Counted from the first letter of the stretch, positions 8,215-16,008 are shown. The stretch: DNA of 64,000 nt from DATBLE01 sp963734065 (GCA_963734065.1 CAVTFN010000003.1:1628255-1692254); one strand, 5' to 3'. Notes: generated by a model from the letters alone, not told the origin. A program made the numbers and translations.

Positions 8215-8619
8215 GTGGGGCACGAGATCGTCATGAGCTACACGAAGACGAACCTCCGTAACGTCGAGAACGCCGCCCCGAAGTTCGACATGCCGGACGA
8301 GATGCAGGCCCGCTTCGCCCGCCGGGAGATCGACGGCGAGACGCTCGGCCTGAGCCTCTTCACGCTCGAGCCGGGGTTCCGCATCCCGTTCGGGCACAAG
8401 CACGAGACCCAGGAGGAGGTCTACGTCGTCGTGCGCGGCTCCGCCCGGGTCAAGGTCGGCGACGAGATCGTCGAGCTCGCCCAGTGGGACGCGATCAGGT
8501 TCCCGAAGAACACGATGCGGCAGGTGGAGGCGGGGCCTGACGGCGTCGAGTACCTCGCGTTCGGCTCCGGCGACGATCCCACCGAGGTCGAGATGGCTCC
8601 CGGCTGGTGGAGCCCGTGA
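8215..8619 (+). CDS. Single-domain cupin protein
   Basis: This 134-residue protein consists of one beta-barrel cupin domain, with motif 1 GHKHETQEEVYVVVRGSARV (His-x-His and Glu as the metal ligands) and motif 2 around WDAIRFPKNTMRQVEAG, in which the usual metal-binding His is not obvious. It may therefore bind a metal with three ligands or none. GTG 8215 is preferred because GAAGAT ends 7 nt upstream. An internal ATG at 8233 is the alternative. The enzymatic role is unknown. Cupins of this size act as small isomerases, dioxygenases or ligand sensors. Confidence 0.78.
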   Translation: MGHEIVMSYTKTNLRNVENAAPKFDMPDEMQARFARREIDGETLGLSLFTLEPGFRIPFGHKHETQEEVYVVVRGSARVKVGDEIVELAQWDAIRFPKNTMRQVEAGPDGVEYLAFGSGDDPTEVEMAPGWWSP

Positions 8620-8636
8620 GCCGCCGCGGCTAGATG

Positions 8637-9569
8637 CTAGGGCCCCATCGGGGACATGCCCGGGTCGGCCCCTGCCGGCTTCGGCCCCGTCCGCCCCATC
8701 GGCTTCGCGGGCATCCGCTGCGAGGGCCCGTCATCCGTGTTCGACATCTGCGACATCCCGGGCATCGAGCCGGTGCCGGGGATGGTGAGGCCGGGAAGGG
8801 CGTTCGGCGTCGCGAGCAGCAGCCCGCCCAGCACCAGCAGCACACCGACGGTCGCCGACGTCGCGACCCGCCGCCGTGGAACGAGCTTCTCGAAGGCGAT
8901 CAGAGCCGCGACCACCGCCATCCAGACGAGGCTCATCACGCCGAGCGCGAACAGCGACGCCATCAGCGCCCAGCAGCAACCCGCGCACCAGGCACCGTGC
9001 CGCATGCCCATCGCGAGCGCGCCCTCCGGCCCGTCGCGCCATGAGCCGAGGAGAAAGCCGAGCGGGCTGCGGCACTTGCCGAGGCAGACGTCCTTGAACG
9101 GCGTCAGCTCGTAGAGGGCGGCCACGATCAGCGTGACGCCGGCGACCCAGCGTCCCGCGCGGTCCCACGCCAGGATGTCCCCGGCCACGCGTCCTCCCGC
9201 AACCGCGAGCCCGAACGCGAACACGCCGACGGCGCCCCAGACGAGGAGGTAGCCGGAGGTGAAGACGACCGGGAGGCCGGGCGACCGCGACCTGGTCAGA
9301 CGCGAGTACAACGCCACCGTCGGCGCCACCGACGGGAACATCATCGCCGCCATCATCACGATCCAGACGCCGACGAACCACGCGAAGGTGCCCAGGTCGG
9401 TCCACGGCCCGCCGTCCATGCCCTCCATCCAGCGCGCCGTCAGCCACCAGCCGGCCGCGGCGAGCACGAGCAGAAGCGCCACCAGCCCGACCCGCGTGCG
9501 AACGGCCGCCCAGGCCGGCCCCGGGCCGGTGCGGACGGATGCGGGTGCAGCCGCCTGTGCCGAGGTCAC
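8637..9569 (-). CDS. DUF2182 membrane protein with Met-rich tail (predicted metal-handling)
   Basis: This 310-residue polytopic membrane protein belongs to the DUF2182 family, described as predicted metal-binding integral membrane proteins. Family landmarks are visible: WIVMMAAMMFPSVAP near residues 68-82, then LTPFKDVCLGKCRSPLGF with its paired Cys near 155-172, then HGAWCAGCCWALM near 190-202. The last 45 residues are rich in Met, Gly and Pro (GMSQMSN, PMGRTG, GMSPMGP), which would suit soft-metal binding outside the membrane. The GTG start lies 4 nt after the DUF1326 stop. The pairing of DUF2182 with DUF1326 is a known but biochemically unresolved association. Confidence 0.85.
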   Translation of the reverse strand: MTSAQAAAPASVRTGPGPAWAAVRTRVGLVALLLVLAAAGWWLTARWMEGMDGGPWTDLGTFAWFVGVWIVMMAAMMFPSVAPTVALYSRLTRSRSPGLPVVFTSGYLLVWGAVGVFAFGLAVAGGRVAGDILAWDRAGRWVAGVTLIVAALYELTPFKDVCLGKCRSPLGFLLGSWRDGPEGALAMGMRHGAWCAGCCWALMASLFALGVMSLVWMAVVAALIAFEKLVPRRRVATSATVGVLLVLGGLLLATPNALPGLTIPGTGSMPGMSQMSNTDDGPSQRMPAKPMGRTGPKPAGADPGMSPMGP

Positions 9570-9573
9570 GCGG

Positions 9574-10176
9574 TCAGGCGGCCCAGGAGAACTCGGACGT
9601 CGAGAGGCCGGTCTTGCCCTCGTACTCGATCCCGAACGCGTTGATCTTCGACCGCTTCGCCTCGGCGGCCGTGAGCGTCGAGCCGACCGGGTGGAAGATG
9701 CCGGTCAGCCGGGCCGGCTCGCCGGTCTCGACACCGAAGGGCACGATGTCCTCGATCTCGAAGTCGATCGCGTCGCCGACGCGGACGCTGTGGCGCAGGC
9801 CGTCGTCGACGATCTCGATCGGCACTCGCTCGACGCCGAGCAGCTCACCGACGAGGGGGGCGAGCGCCTCCATCGGCCCGCCGAGCTGCCCGGTGAACAC
9901 GCTCGTGAGCTTCTCCGCCTGCTCGTCGGTCGCCCTGTCGTCGATGAAGACGCCGAGCTTCCAGTTGCCGTCGGTCATCACCTTCGGCGTGTCGATGATG
10001 AAGACCGCCTTGCAGCCGCTGACGTCCGTTCCTTCGATCTCGCCGTCCCTGATCTGGAAGGCGAGCGTGGCGCGACAGTAGTCGTAGGTCGCGCCGTGAT
10101 CGAAGGAGAGGTTGCACGGGCACATCAGCTCGCACGAGCAGGTCTCGGCGTAGCTTCCCTTCAAGGTCCAGGACAT
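9574..10176 (-). CDS. DUF1326 Cys-rich protein
   Basis: This 200-residue soluble protein of the DUF1326 family begins MSWTLKGSYAETCSCELMCPCN, in which the CxCxxxCPC cluster at residues 13-21 looks like a soft-metal or redox site. Its remaining sequence has an alternating strand pattern with GVFIDDRATDEQAEKL and ends in SEFSWAA. A strong GGAGG lies 7-8 nt before the ATG, so the start is secure. It is the first gene of a two-gene operon with the DUF2182 membrane protein. The function is unknown. Copper or mercury binding is an inference from the Cys cluster and the partner. Confidence 0.85.
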   Translation of the reverse strand: MSWTLKGSYAETCSCELMCPCNLSFDHGATYDYCRATLAFQIRDGEIEGTDVSGCKAVFIIDTPKVMTDGNWKLGVFIDDRATDEQAEKLTSVFTGQLGGPMEALAPLVGELLGVERVPIEIVDDGLRHSVRVGDAIDFEIEDIVPFGVETGEPARLTGIFHPVGSTLTAAEAKRSKINAFGIEYEGKTGLSTSEFSWAA

Positions 10177-10251
10177 ACCGGCCTCCTTCCGCGTGGAGGC
10201 GTGATTCTGAGCGCTCGTGCGGATCGCGTCAAACCAGGCGGTCGCCGCCGG

Positions 10252-10257
10252 TAGCCT
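10252..10257 (+). promoter_or_regulatory. Leaderless -10 element of MFS gene (TAGCCT)
   Basis: TAGCCT is followed by 6 nt and the ATG at 10264. No -35 element is evident. Confidence 0.5.
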
Positions 10258-10263
10258 CGGGCG

Positions 10264-11418
10264 ATGCGCCGCCTGCTGCCGTTCGTCTGCGTCGTCGTGG
10301 TGGTGGACACCGCCCTGTACTCGGCGCTCACGCCACTGCTGCCCCACTTCGAGGAGACGTACCACCTCTCCAAGGGCGGCGTCGGTGCGCTCGTCGCCGC
10401 CTACGGGCTCGGCGTCCTCGCCGGCGCGATCCCCGGCGGCATCCTCGCCGCGCGCCGCGGCGCCAGGGGCGCCGTCCTCGCGGGGCTCGTCCTCGTCGCA
10501 GCGGGCAGTGTCGGCGTCGCCGCCGCGGGGAGCTACTGGCCGCTCGTCGCGGCGCGGTCCGCCCAGGGCTTCGGCTCGTCGCTGACCTGGGCTGGCGGGC
10601 TCGCCTGGCTCGCGCTCGCCACCCCGCGCGAGCGCCGCGGCCAGACGATGGGCACGGCGATGGGCGCCGCAGTCTTCGGCGCGCTGCTCGGCCCGGTGGT
10701 CGGCGCCGCCGCGAGCCTGGTCGGCGTCCGCGGGACGTTCGCCGTGGTCGCGGCCCTCGAGGTGGTGCTCGTGCTCGTGGCCCTGGGGATGGAGCCGTCG
10801 CCGGCCGAGCACCAGCCGCTCGGATTGATCGTGGCAGCGATCCGCGACCGCGACTTCCTGCTCGGGCTCTGGCTGATGACCGTCCCCGCGCTCTTCTTCG
10901 GCACGCTGAACGTGCTCGCACCGCTGGCGCTCGACCACGACGGGCTCGGTGCTGTCGCGATCGGCGCAGTCTGGGTGGTGGCAGCGGCGATCGAGACCGT
11001 GATCAACCCCTGGCTCGGGCGCGTCTCGGACCGGCTGGGCCCGGCTCGGCCGGCGCGGATCGCCCTCGCCGGCTCGACTGCCGTGGCCGTCGCGCTGGCC
11101 GTGTCCGAATCGGCGTGGGTGCTGGTGCCGCTGATCCTCCTCGCCGCGGTGGCGGTCGGAGCGCTCTACTCGCCCGCGCTGACGATGCTGTCGCACGCCG
11201 CCGACCACGTCGGTCTCGCGCAGGGTCTCAGCTTCGGGGTGATGAACGCGGCGTGGGCGGTCGGCAACGCGATCGGCCCCGCGGGCGGCGGCGGGCTCGC
11301 CGAGCTGACGAGCGACGCCGTGCCCTATCTCATGTGCGCCGGAATCTGCGCCTTCAGCGCCGTGATGCTCAGGCAGCCACGTGAGCGCCGCGTCGCCTCG
11401 GATCTCGGCGAGATCTGA
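10264..11418 (+). CDS. MFS transporter, drug/sugar efflux type
   Basis: This 384-residue major facilitator protein has about twelve transmembrane segments in two halves. Features include the early helix with DTALYSALTPLLPHF (DHA1-like motif D1), the cytoplasmic motif A region as GGILAARRGARGAVLAG near residues 58-75, and a second-half motif A as GRVSDRLGPARPARIAL near 255-270. It is compact, with no long central loop. The leaderless start at 10264 is set by TAGCCT. Exported substrates cannot be deduced. It sits between unrelated genes and has a short gap to the convergent ROK gene. Confidence 0.87.
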   Translation: MRRLLPFVCVVVVVDTALYSALTPLLPHFEETYHLSKGGVGALVAAYGLGVLAGAIPGGILAARRGARGAVLAGLVLVAAGSVGVAAAGSYWPLVAARSAQGFGSSLTWAGGLAWLALATPRERRGQTMGTAMGAAVFGALLGPVVGAAASLVGVRGTFAVVAALEVVLVLVALGMEPSPAEHQPLGLIVAAIRDRDFLLGLWLMTVPALFFGTLNVLAPLALDHDGLGAVAIGAVWVVAAAIETVINPWLGRVSDRLGPARPARIALAGSTAVAVALAVSESAWVLVPLILLAAVAVGALYSPALTMLSHAADHVGLAQGLSFGVMNAAWAVGNAIGPAGGGGLAELTSDAVPYLMCAGICAFSAVMLRQPRERRVASDLGEI

Positions 11419-11426
11419 GCCGCGGC

Positions 11427-12071
11427 CTACTCCCAGAGCCGGAAGCCGCCGACGAACGCGAGTTCGTTGCCGCCGACTCGGACGCCTGCGGGCAGATCGT
11501 CGAGCTCGTCGGCGAGCCCGCCGCCCAGCACCACGTAGTCCGGCAGGAGCGCGGCCGACAGGTGCTGGATGGTCTCCAGCGCGGCAGCACGCCAGCGCTT
11601 CGGCCCGAGCCGCTGTCGGGCGGCACGCCCGACGTACTCCTCGAACGTCCCTCGCCTGAACGGGAGATGGCCGAGCTCCATCGGCACGAGCACCCCGTCG
11701 ACGATCATCGTCGAGCCGAGCCCGGTGCCGAGCCCGAGGAACAGCATCCGCCCGCCCTCGTAGCTGCCGATCGCCTGCATCGCCGCGTCGTTCATGACCT
11801 TCGTCGGCCTGCCGAACGCTGCCTCGTAGTCGAAGCCCTGCCACCCCGGGCCGAGATTGACCGGGTCGCGGACGACCTTCCCGTCGTGCACGGGTGCAGG
11901 CACGCCGACCGACACGTGGTCGAAGTCCCAGCCGTCGACGAGCTCCAGCGTGCCCTCGACCATCTGCCCCGGGGTCAGCTCGGGGCTCGACCTGAACCGG
12001 CGGCGATCGCTCTCACCCTGGACGAGTGCCTTGACGTGCCGCCCGCCGACGTCCACCGCGAGGACGCGCAT
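11427..12071 (-). CDS. ROK-family kinase, polyphosphate-glucokinase-like
   Basis: This sugar kinase of the ASKHA/ROK fold is similar to actinobacterial polyphosphate glucokinase, which phosphorylates glucose from polyphosphate or ATP. The phosphate-1 loop is DVGGRHVKALV at residues 7-17, the connecting region MNDAAMQAIGSYEGG holds the catalytic Asp near residue 95, and phosphate-2 is LGLGTGLGSTMIVDG near 112-126. At 214 residues it is shorter than typical PpgK (about 250), mainly through a shorter C-terminus. The typical Cys-rich zinc motif of many ROK proteins is absent, as in PpgK. The ATG start is preceded by TAGCGT with a 6-nt spacer. Confidence 0.78.
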   Translation of the reverse strand: MRVLAVDVGGRHVKALVQGESDRRRFRSSPELTPGQMVEGTLELVDGWDFDHVSVGVPAPVHDGKVVRDPVNLGPGWQGFDYEAAFGRPTKVMNDAAMQAIGSYEGGRMLFLGLGTGLGSTMIVDGVLVPMELGHLPFRRGTFEEYVGRAARQRLGPKRWRAAALETIQHLSAALLPDYVVLGGGLADELDDLPAGVRVGGNELAFVGGFRLWE

Positions 12072-12077
12072 GCGGGC

Positions 12078-12083
12078 ACGCTA
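12078..12083 (-). promoter_or_regulatory. Leaderless -10 element of ROK kinase gene (TAGCGT)
   Basis: TAGCGT is followed by 6 nt and the ATG at 12071. The same hexamer precedes the frnE, hemolysin III and copper monooxygenase genes. Confidence 0.55.
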
Positions 12084-12111
12084 GACAATCGCCGGGCGCA
12101 GCGGCAGGCGT

Positions 12112-12465
12112 TCAGGCCACCGTGACCTCGTACCTGACCGCACGGTACGCCCTGGCGGTCTCGCCTCTCGTCTCGGCGAGGACGATCGACGCGTGGCCTC
12201 GCCCCACGGCCGCGAACACGAGGACGACGACGCGACCGACGTCTCCCTCGCCGACCTGGCGGACGATCCGCGCCGCGATCGGCCGCGCGACCCGCCAGAC
12301 ATACCCGTCGCGCGTGGGCAGCGCGACCGAGACGAGCTGCCCGCGCGTCGTCTTCACGGTCGTGACCTTCGCAGCCGGCAGCGGGCCTACGGGCGGCGCG
12401 GTCGCCGACGCGGCGCCCGCCGTGAGCAGAGCCCCTGCCGCGAGCAGGACGACCAGGGCCCTCAT
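12112..12465 (-). CDS. Secreted chagasin-like (I42) protease-inhibitor candidate
   Basis: This 117-residue exported protein has a signal peptide (about residues 1-22, ending ASA-like). The mature part resembles the I42/chagasin fold. The block VALPTRDGYVWRV corresponds to the family's L-x-x-N-P-T-T-G-Y-x-W loop with only GY-W retained, followed by VFAAVGRGHASIVLAETRG, matching the family's F-x-A-x-x-x-G-x-x-x-I/L-x-x-x-x-x-R strand pair, and a closing YEVTV strand. Chagasin proteins inhibit papain-like cysteine proteases. The weak NPTTG loop makes function uncertain. The ATG overlaps the stop of the upstream secreted gene (ATGA), so the two are coupled. Confidence 0.55.
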   Translation of the reverse strand: MRALVVLLAAGALLTAGAASATAPPVGPLPAAKVTTVKTTRGQLVSVALPTRDGYVWRVARPIAARIVRQVGEGDVGRVVVLVFAAVGRGHASIVLAETRGETARAYRAVRYEVTVA

Positions 12466-12842
12466 GCCAGCCCGATCCGGTAGGAGCGCCCGCAGCCGAT
12501 CGACGGGCTGACCAGCAGCCGGACCGTCGCCCGCGGCTTCGCCGCCCCGGCCGTGGCGATCGACAGCTCGCAGACGGCGTTGCGGCCGGAGACGACGTTC
12601 CAGAAGTACGTGCCGGGAACCACGCGGGAGCCCGTGCGCTCCCACGAGTCGCGCCCGAGCCGGTAGATCGTCGCGGTGACGGCCGCGGTCGGCGCGTCGC
12701 CCGCGGAGATCCTGCGCGCGGTCAGCACGACGCGGAAGTCGACGGTCGCGGCGGTGCCGATCGTCGCGGGCCGCGGAGCAGCCTGGACAGGCATCGCGAT
12801 CGCCCCGGCCAGCACGGAGAGAACGGCCAGTGCTCTGATCAT
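12462..12842 (-). CDS. Small secreted protein of unknown family
   Basis: This 126-residue protein has a clear signal peptide (MIRALAVLSVLAGAIAMPVQA, cleavage near residue 21). The mature chain is predicted to be mostly beta strand, with paired Cys (CELS near 90 and GCGRSYRIG near 118) that could form a disulfide. The end of the chain (RATVRLLVSPSIGCGRSYRI) looks like an immunoglobulin-like or CARDB-like strand set, but I cannot name the family. A GGGG-type ribosome site lies upstream of the ATG. It is coupled to the chagasin-like gene, so the two secreted products probably act together. Confidence 0.65.
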   Translation of the reverse strand: MIRALAVLSVLAGAIAMPVQAAPRPATIGTAATVDFRVVLTARRISAGDAPTAAVTATIYRLGRDSWERTGSRVVPGTYFWNVVSGRNAVCELSIATAGAAKPRATVRLLVSPSIGCGRSYRIGLA

Positions 12843-12928
12843 CGAGAGACCCCTTTCGGCGAAGTGACGTACTTCTCTCTCTACGACGCTGCGCGGCGAA
12901 ACGTGACAGCAGACGGCGGACGCCGCAA

Positions 12929-13429
12929 CTAGCGAGCAGCGTGTCGTCTCTGCCCGCTCACCACAACGTCGGCGCGAAGACGAGGCTGCTCGCGTGCCAC
13001 GTAGTCGTCCTCTTCTGCCATCCATTCGAGCCAGCGCTGCCGTGCGGCCTCACCGTCGCGCTCGAGACCGCGGCGCAGGCGTTCCTCCCTCGGAGTCTCG
13101 ACCCATACGGCACAGGTGACGAACGGGTGGAAGACGGCACGCGAAGCACCGACACCCTCGAGGATCACGACGTCCGCCGGCTCGACCGCCACCCATTCCT
13201 CCCGGCCCGTTCCTTCCCAGTCGGTGCGCCGGAAGCGACAAGCCTCGTTTCGAGAGAGAGGTTCGAGCACCTCGGCCAGCAACCGGGGCCACCAGTCCAG
13301 CGGATGGTCCCAGCTTGCGAAGTCGTCGGTATGGACGATCGGAGCAGCGAGACGGGTGGCCAGCGCGGCAGCCAGGGTCGACTTGCCGGCGCCGCCCAGC
13401 CCATCGACGGCAAGGATCTTCGTCCGCAT
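12929..13429 (-). CDS. P-loop NTPase, uridine kinase-like
   Basis: This kinase-fold protein of about 166 residues has Walker A DGLGGAGKSTLAAAL at residues 9-23, the uridine-kinase-type HTDDFASWDHPLDWWPRL segment (a D-D-F motif used for nucleoside or phosphate binding), a Walker B-like strand DVVILEGVGASR, and a lid with ETPREERLRRGLERDG. The pattern matches short actinobacterial uridine kinase-like proteins of unproven substrate. The ATG at 13429 is conservative. Relatives usually carry about 20 more N-terminal residues, and in-frame GTG 13465 would supply 12 of them. It lies directly downstream of leuS and is probably read from the same transcript. Confidence 0.75.
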   Translation of the reverse strand: MRTKILAVDGLGGAGKSTLAAALATRLAAPIVHTDDFASWDHPLDWWPRLLAEVLEPLSRNEACRFRRTDWEGTGREEWVAVEPADVVILEGVGASRAVFHPFVTCAVWVETPREERLRRGLERDGEAARQRWLEWMAEEDDYVAREQPRLRADVVVSGQRRHAAR

Positions 13430-13482
13430 CGGGGACGGCGCCTCCCGAGCGCGGAGCGCAGCCACGATGTCGTCGAGGTCGG

Positions 13483-15855
13483 TCAGCCGACGACGAGGTT
13501 CACGAGCTTGCCAGGGACGACGATCGTCTGCCTGATTTCCTTGCCGTCGAGGTGCGCCCGCACTTTCTCCGAGCCGCGCGCCCGTTCGACCAGCTCGGCC
13601 TCGGCGAGATCCGCCGGCACCTCCATCCGGTCGCGCACGCGGCCGTTCACCTGGACGACGAGCTCGAACGTCTCGTGGACGAGCAGCGCCGGGTCGGCCT
13701 GCAGCCACGGTTGCTCCCAGAGCCGGTCGTCGTGGCCAAGCACGCCCCACAGCTCCTCGGTGACGTGCGGCGCCCACGGCTGCAGCAGCGACAGCGCGGT
13801 CTCGGCGGCGAAGCGGGCGCCGGGAGCACCAGGGTCGTCGGCGATCGCGTTCGTCAGCTCCATCACCGCCGAGATCGGGGTGTGGAACTGCAGCCGACGG
13901 TCGAGATCGCCGGTCACGCGCTCGATCGTCGCGTGCGCCGTGCGCACCAGCGGGCCGTCGCCCCGATCGCCGTCGGGCGCGGCTGCGGCGACCTCGTGCA
14001 CGATCCGCCAGAGCCGGCGGACGAACCGGGCCATCCCGTCGATCCCGGTCTCCGTCCACTCCATGTCCTGGTCGGCGGGGCCCATGAACAGGATGTAGAG
14101 CCGCACGGGGTCGGCGCCGTAGGCCTCGACGATCTCGTCAGGCCCCATCACGTTGCCCTTCGACTTCGACATCTTCGTCCCGCCCATCGTCACCCAGCCC
14201 TGGTGGAAGAGCCCCGCAAACGGCTCGCGAAAGCCGAGCAGCCCCAGCTCGTTCATCACCTTCACGAAGAACCGCGAGTAGAGGAGGTGGCCGGTGGCGT
14301 GGTCGATGCCGCCGATGTAGTGCGTGACCGGGCACCAGTAGTCGACCAGCCGCCGGTCGAACGGCGCCTCGTCGTTATGTGGATCGACATAGCGGAGGAA
14401 GTACCAGGACGAGTCGACGAAGGTGTCCATCGTGTCGGCCTCGCGCGTGGCCGGGCCTCCGCAGCGCGGGCAGGTCGTGTGCAGCCACTCGGTCGCGGTC
14501 GCCAGCGGCGGCTTGCCCTTCGGCCGGTAGTCCTCGACCTCGGGCAGCACGACCGGCAGCTGGTCGTCCGGCACCGGCACCTCGCCGCACGCGTCGCAGT
14601 AGAGGATCGGGATCGGGCAGCCCCAGTAGCGCTGGCGGCCGAAGCTCCAGTCGCGCAGACGGTGCGACACCGCCGGCGCGCCGTGGCCCTCGGCGTGCAG
14701 CTTCTCCACGATCGCCCGCTTCGCCTCCTCGGCAGGCATGCCGTCGAACTCACCCGAGTTGATCAGCACGCCGTCCTCCGTGATCACCTCGATGCTCTGC
14801 TGGTCGAAGGCTCGTGCGAACTCGCCGTCGCGTTCGTCGTGGGCGGGCACGGCCATGATCGCGCCGGTGCCGTAGTCCATCAGCACGTAGTCGGCGACCC
14901 AGATCGGCAGCTTCTCCCCGTTCACCGGATTGGTGGCGTAGTGGCCGGTGAAGACGCCCGTCTTCGCCTGCTCGGCCGCGCGCTCCTCGGTCTTCTTCTG
15001 CGCGGTCGAACGGACGTACTCGTCGACCTCCGGGGTGGCGATCCGCTCGACGAGCGGGTGCTCCGGCGCGAGCACGAAGAAGGTCGCGCCGTACAGCGTG
15101 TCCGGCCGCGTGGTAAAGACGGGGATGTCGGTGTCGAGCTCCTCGACGCGGAAGAGGATCTCCGCCCCCTCGCTGCGGCCGATCCAGTTGCGCTGGATCG
15201 TCATCGTCCGCTCGGGCCAGTCGGCGCCCTCGAAGCGCAGCAGCTCGTCGGCGTAGGCGGTGATCTTGAAGAACCACTGCTCGAGGTTGCGCAGCTCGAC
15301 CGGCGTGCCGCAGCGCTCGCAACGGCCGTCGATCACGTACTCGTTCGCGACCACCGTCTGGTCGTGCGGGCACCAGTTCACCGGCGCCGCCTTCCGGTAG
15401 GCGAGCCCGCGCTCGTAGAAGCGGAGGAACAGCCACTGCGTCCAGCGGTAGAACTCGACGTCGTGGGCGCCGACCTCGCGGTCCCAGTCGATCGCCCACC
15501 CGAGCCGTTTCATCTGCTCGCGGATGGCGACGATGTTCTGCTCGACGATCTCGCGCGGGTGGCCGCCCTCGCGGATGGCAGCATTCTCGGCGGGCAGGCC
15601 GAACGAGTCCCAGCCCATCGGCCGCAGGACGATCCAGCCGTTGCGCCGGCGAAAGTGCGTGAGGACGTCGCCCATCGTGTAGTTGAGGACGTGTCCCATG
15701 TGCAGCGTCCCGGACGGGTACGGGAGCATCTCCAGCTGGTACCAGTGGTTCGGCGGCTCCTCCCCGGGCGCAGGGTCGGCCGTGTGGAAGGTCTTCTCGT
15801 CCTCCCAGACCCGCTGCCACTTCGCCTCGATCTGCTTGGGGTCGTACTTCTCCAA
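13483..15855 (-). CDS. leuS: Leucyl-tRNA synthetase
   Basis: LeuS charges tRNA-Leu. The 790-residue class Ia enzyme carries the HIGH-type motif HMGH at residues 52-55 and KMSKS near residue 560. A zinc-type insertion (CGRTCPRCGG-like cysteines near 440-450) and the CP1 editing domain with its conserved Asp (DYGTGAIMAVPAHDERD, near 325) are also present. The anticodon-binding and C-terminal domains complete it. The start is TTG 15855, because the family N-terminus (EKYDPKQIEAKWQ) begins there and an AGGAG lies 8 nt upstream. A leader peptide with two Leu codons and an intrinsic terminator precede it, so expression is probably controlled by charged tRNA-Leu levels. Confidence 0.96.
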   Translation of the reverse strand: MEKYDPKQIEAKWQRVWEDEKTFHTADPAPGEEPPNHWYQLEMLPYPSGTLHMGHVLNYTMGDVLTHFRRRNGWIVLRPMGWDSFGLPAENAAIREGGHPREIVEQNIVAIREQMKRLGWAIDWDREVGAHDVEFYRWTQWLFLRFYERGLAYRKAAPVNWCPHDQTVVANEYVIDGRCERCGTPVELRNLEQWFFKITAYADELLRFEGADWPERTMTIQRNWIGRSEGAEILFRVEELDTDIPVFTTRPDTLYGATFFVLAPEHPLVERIATPEVDEYVRSTAQKKTEERAAEQAKTGVFTGHYATNPVNGEKLPIWVADYVLMDYGTGAIMAVPAHDERDGEFARAFDQQSIEVITEDGVLINSGEFDGMPAEEAKRAIVEKLHAEGHGAPAVSHRLRDWSFGRQRYWGCPIPILYCDACGEVPVPDDQLPVVLPEVEDYRPKGKPPLATATEWLHTTCPRCGGPATREADTMDTFVDSSWYFLRYVDPHNDEAPFDRRLVDYWCPVTHYIGGIDHATGHLLYSRFFVKVMNELGLLGFREPFAGLFHQGWVTMGGTKMSKSKGNVMGPDEIVEAYGADPVRLYILFMGPADQDMEWTETGIDGMARFVRRLWRIVHEVAAAAPDGDRGDGPLVRTAHATIERVTGDLDRRLQFHTPISAVMELTNAIADDPGAPGARFAAETALSLLQPWAPHVTEELWGVLGHDDRLWEQPWLQADPALLVHETFELVVQVNGRVRDRMEVPADLAEAELVERARGSEKVRAHLDGKEIRQTIVVPGKLVNLVVG

Positions 15856-15873
15856 AAACCAGCTCCTGAAATG

Positions 15874-15896
15874 AAAAAGCCTCTCGTGGGAGAGGC
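15874..15896 (-). terminator. leuS leader attenuator terminator
   Basis: On the minus strand GCCTCTC, a four-base loop and GAGAGGC form a perfect 7-bp stem followed by TTTTT, ending only about 20 nt before the leuS start. No gene end lies just upstream, so it acts inside the leuS leader. Its 5' arm (15890-15896) also pairs with GGAGGCC at 15927-15933, giving a mutually exclusive antiterminator. Confidence 0.85.
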
Positions 15897-15926
15897 CGTG
15901 GGAAGCTCTCGCGACGGCGCCGCGTT

Positions 15927-15933
15927 GGCCTCC
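15927..15933 (-). promoter_or_regulatory. Antiterminator 5' arm in the leuS leader
   Basis: The minus-strand heptamer GGAGGCC can pair with GGCCTCT at 15891-15897 (six Watson-Crick pairs and one G-U pair), which destroys the terminator stem. It begins 4 nt after the leader-peptide stop codon, so a ribosome that reaches the stop would mask it, while one stalled at the Leu codons would leave it free. Confidence 0.65.
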
Positions 15934-15937
15934 TGGA

Positions 15938-15958
15938 CTATGCGAGCAGCCCGCTCAC
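15938..15958 (-). CDS. leuS leader peptide (Met-Ser-Gly-Leu-Leu-Ala)
   Basis: This is a seven-codon frame: GTG AGC GGG CTG CTC GCA TAG. It encodes six residues with two consecutive leucine codons. A TAGATT hexamer ends 7 nt upstream of the GTG, the same geometry as other leaderless genes here, so the peptide would be translated from the very 5' end of the transcript. It is followed by the antiterminator arm and the terminator, and then by the leucyl-tRNA synthetase gene. Tandem codons for the amino acid charged by the downstream enzyme are the hallmark of ribosome-mediated attenuation. Confidence 0.75.
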   Translation of the reverse strand: MSGLLA

Positions 15959-15965
15959 GGCGTTC

Positions 15966-15971
15966 AATCTA
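15966..15971 (-). promoter_or_regulatory. -10 element for the leuS leader (TAGATT)
   Basis: TAGATT is followed by 7 nt and the leader-peptide GTG. It predicts a transcript start at or next to that GTG. Confidence 0.6.
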
Positions 15972-16008
15972 GCACCCTCGCGCCACGCATTCGTGATGAT
16001 TCCAGCGG

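Noticed and set aside
9845..10135. Second frame inside the DUF1326 gene
   Set aside because: It is Arg-rich and has no motif, while the DUF1326 frame has a strong ribosome site and conserved Cys cluster.
15856..15971. T-box riboswitch upstream of leuS
   Set aside because: The conserved T-box bulge sequence and a specifier stem are not found, and the leader is too short. The tandem Leu codons and competing hairpins fit ribosome-mediated attenuation better.
13315..15972. 885-codon plus-strand open frame opposite leuS
   Set aside because: This is a shadow of leuS. The translated product is low-complexity Arg/Val/Leu/His with no recognisable domain.
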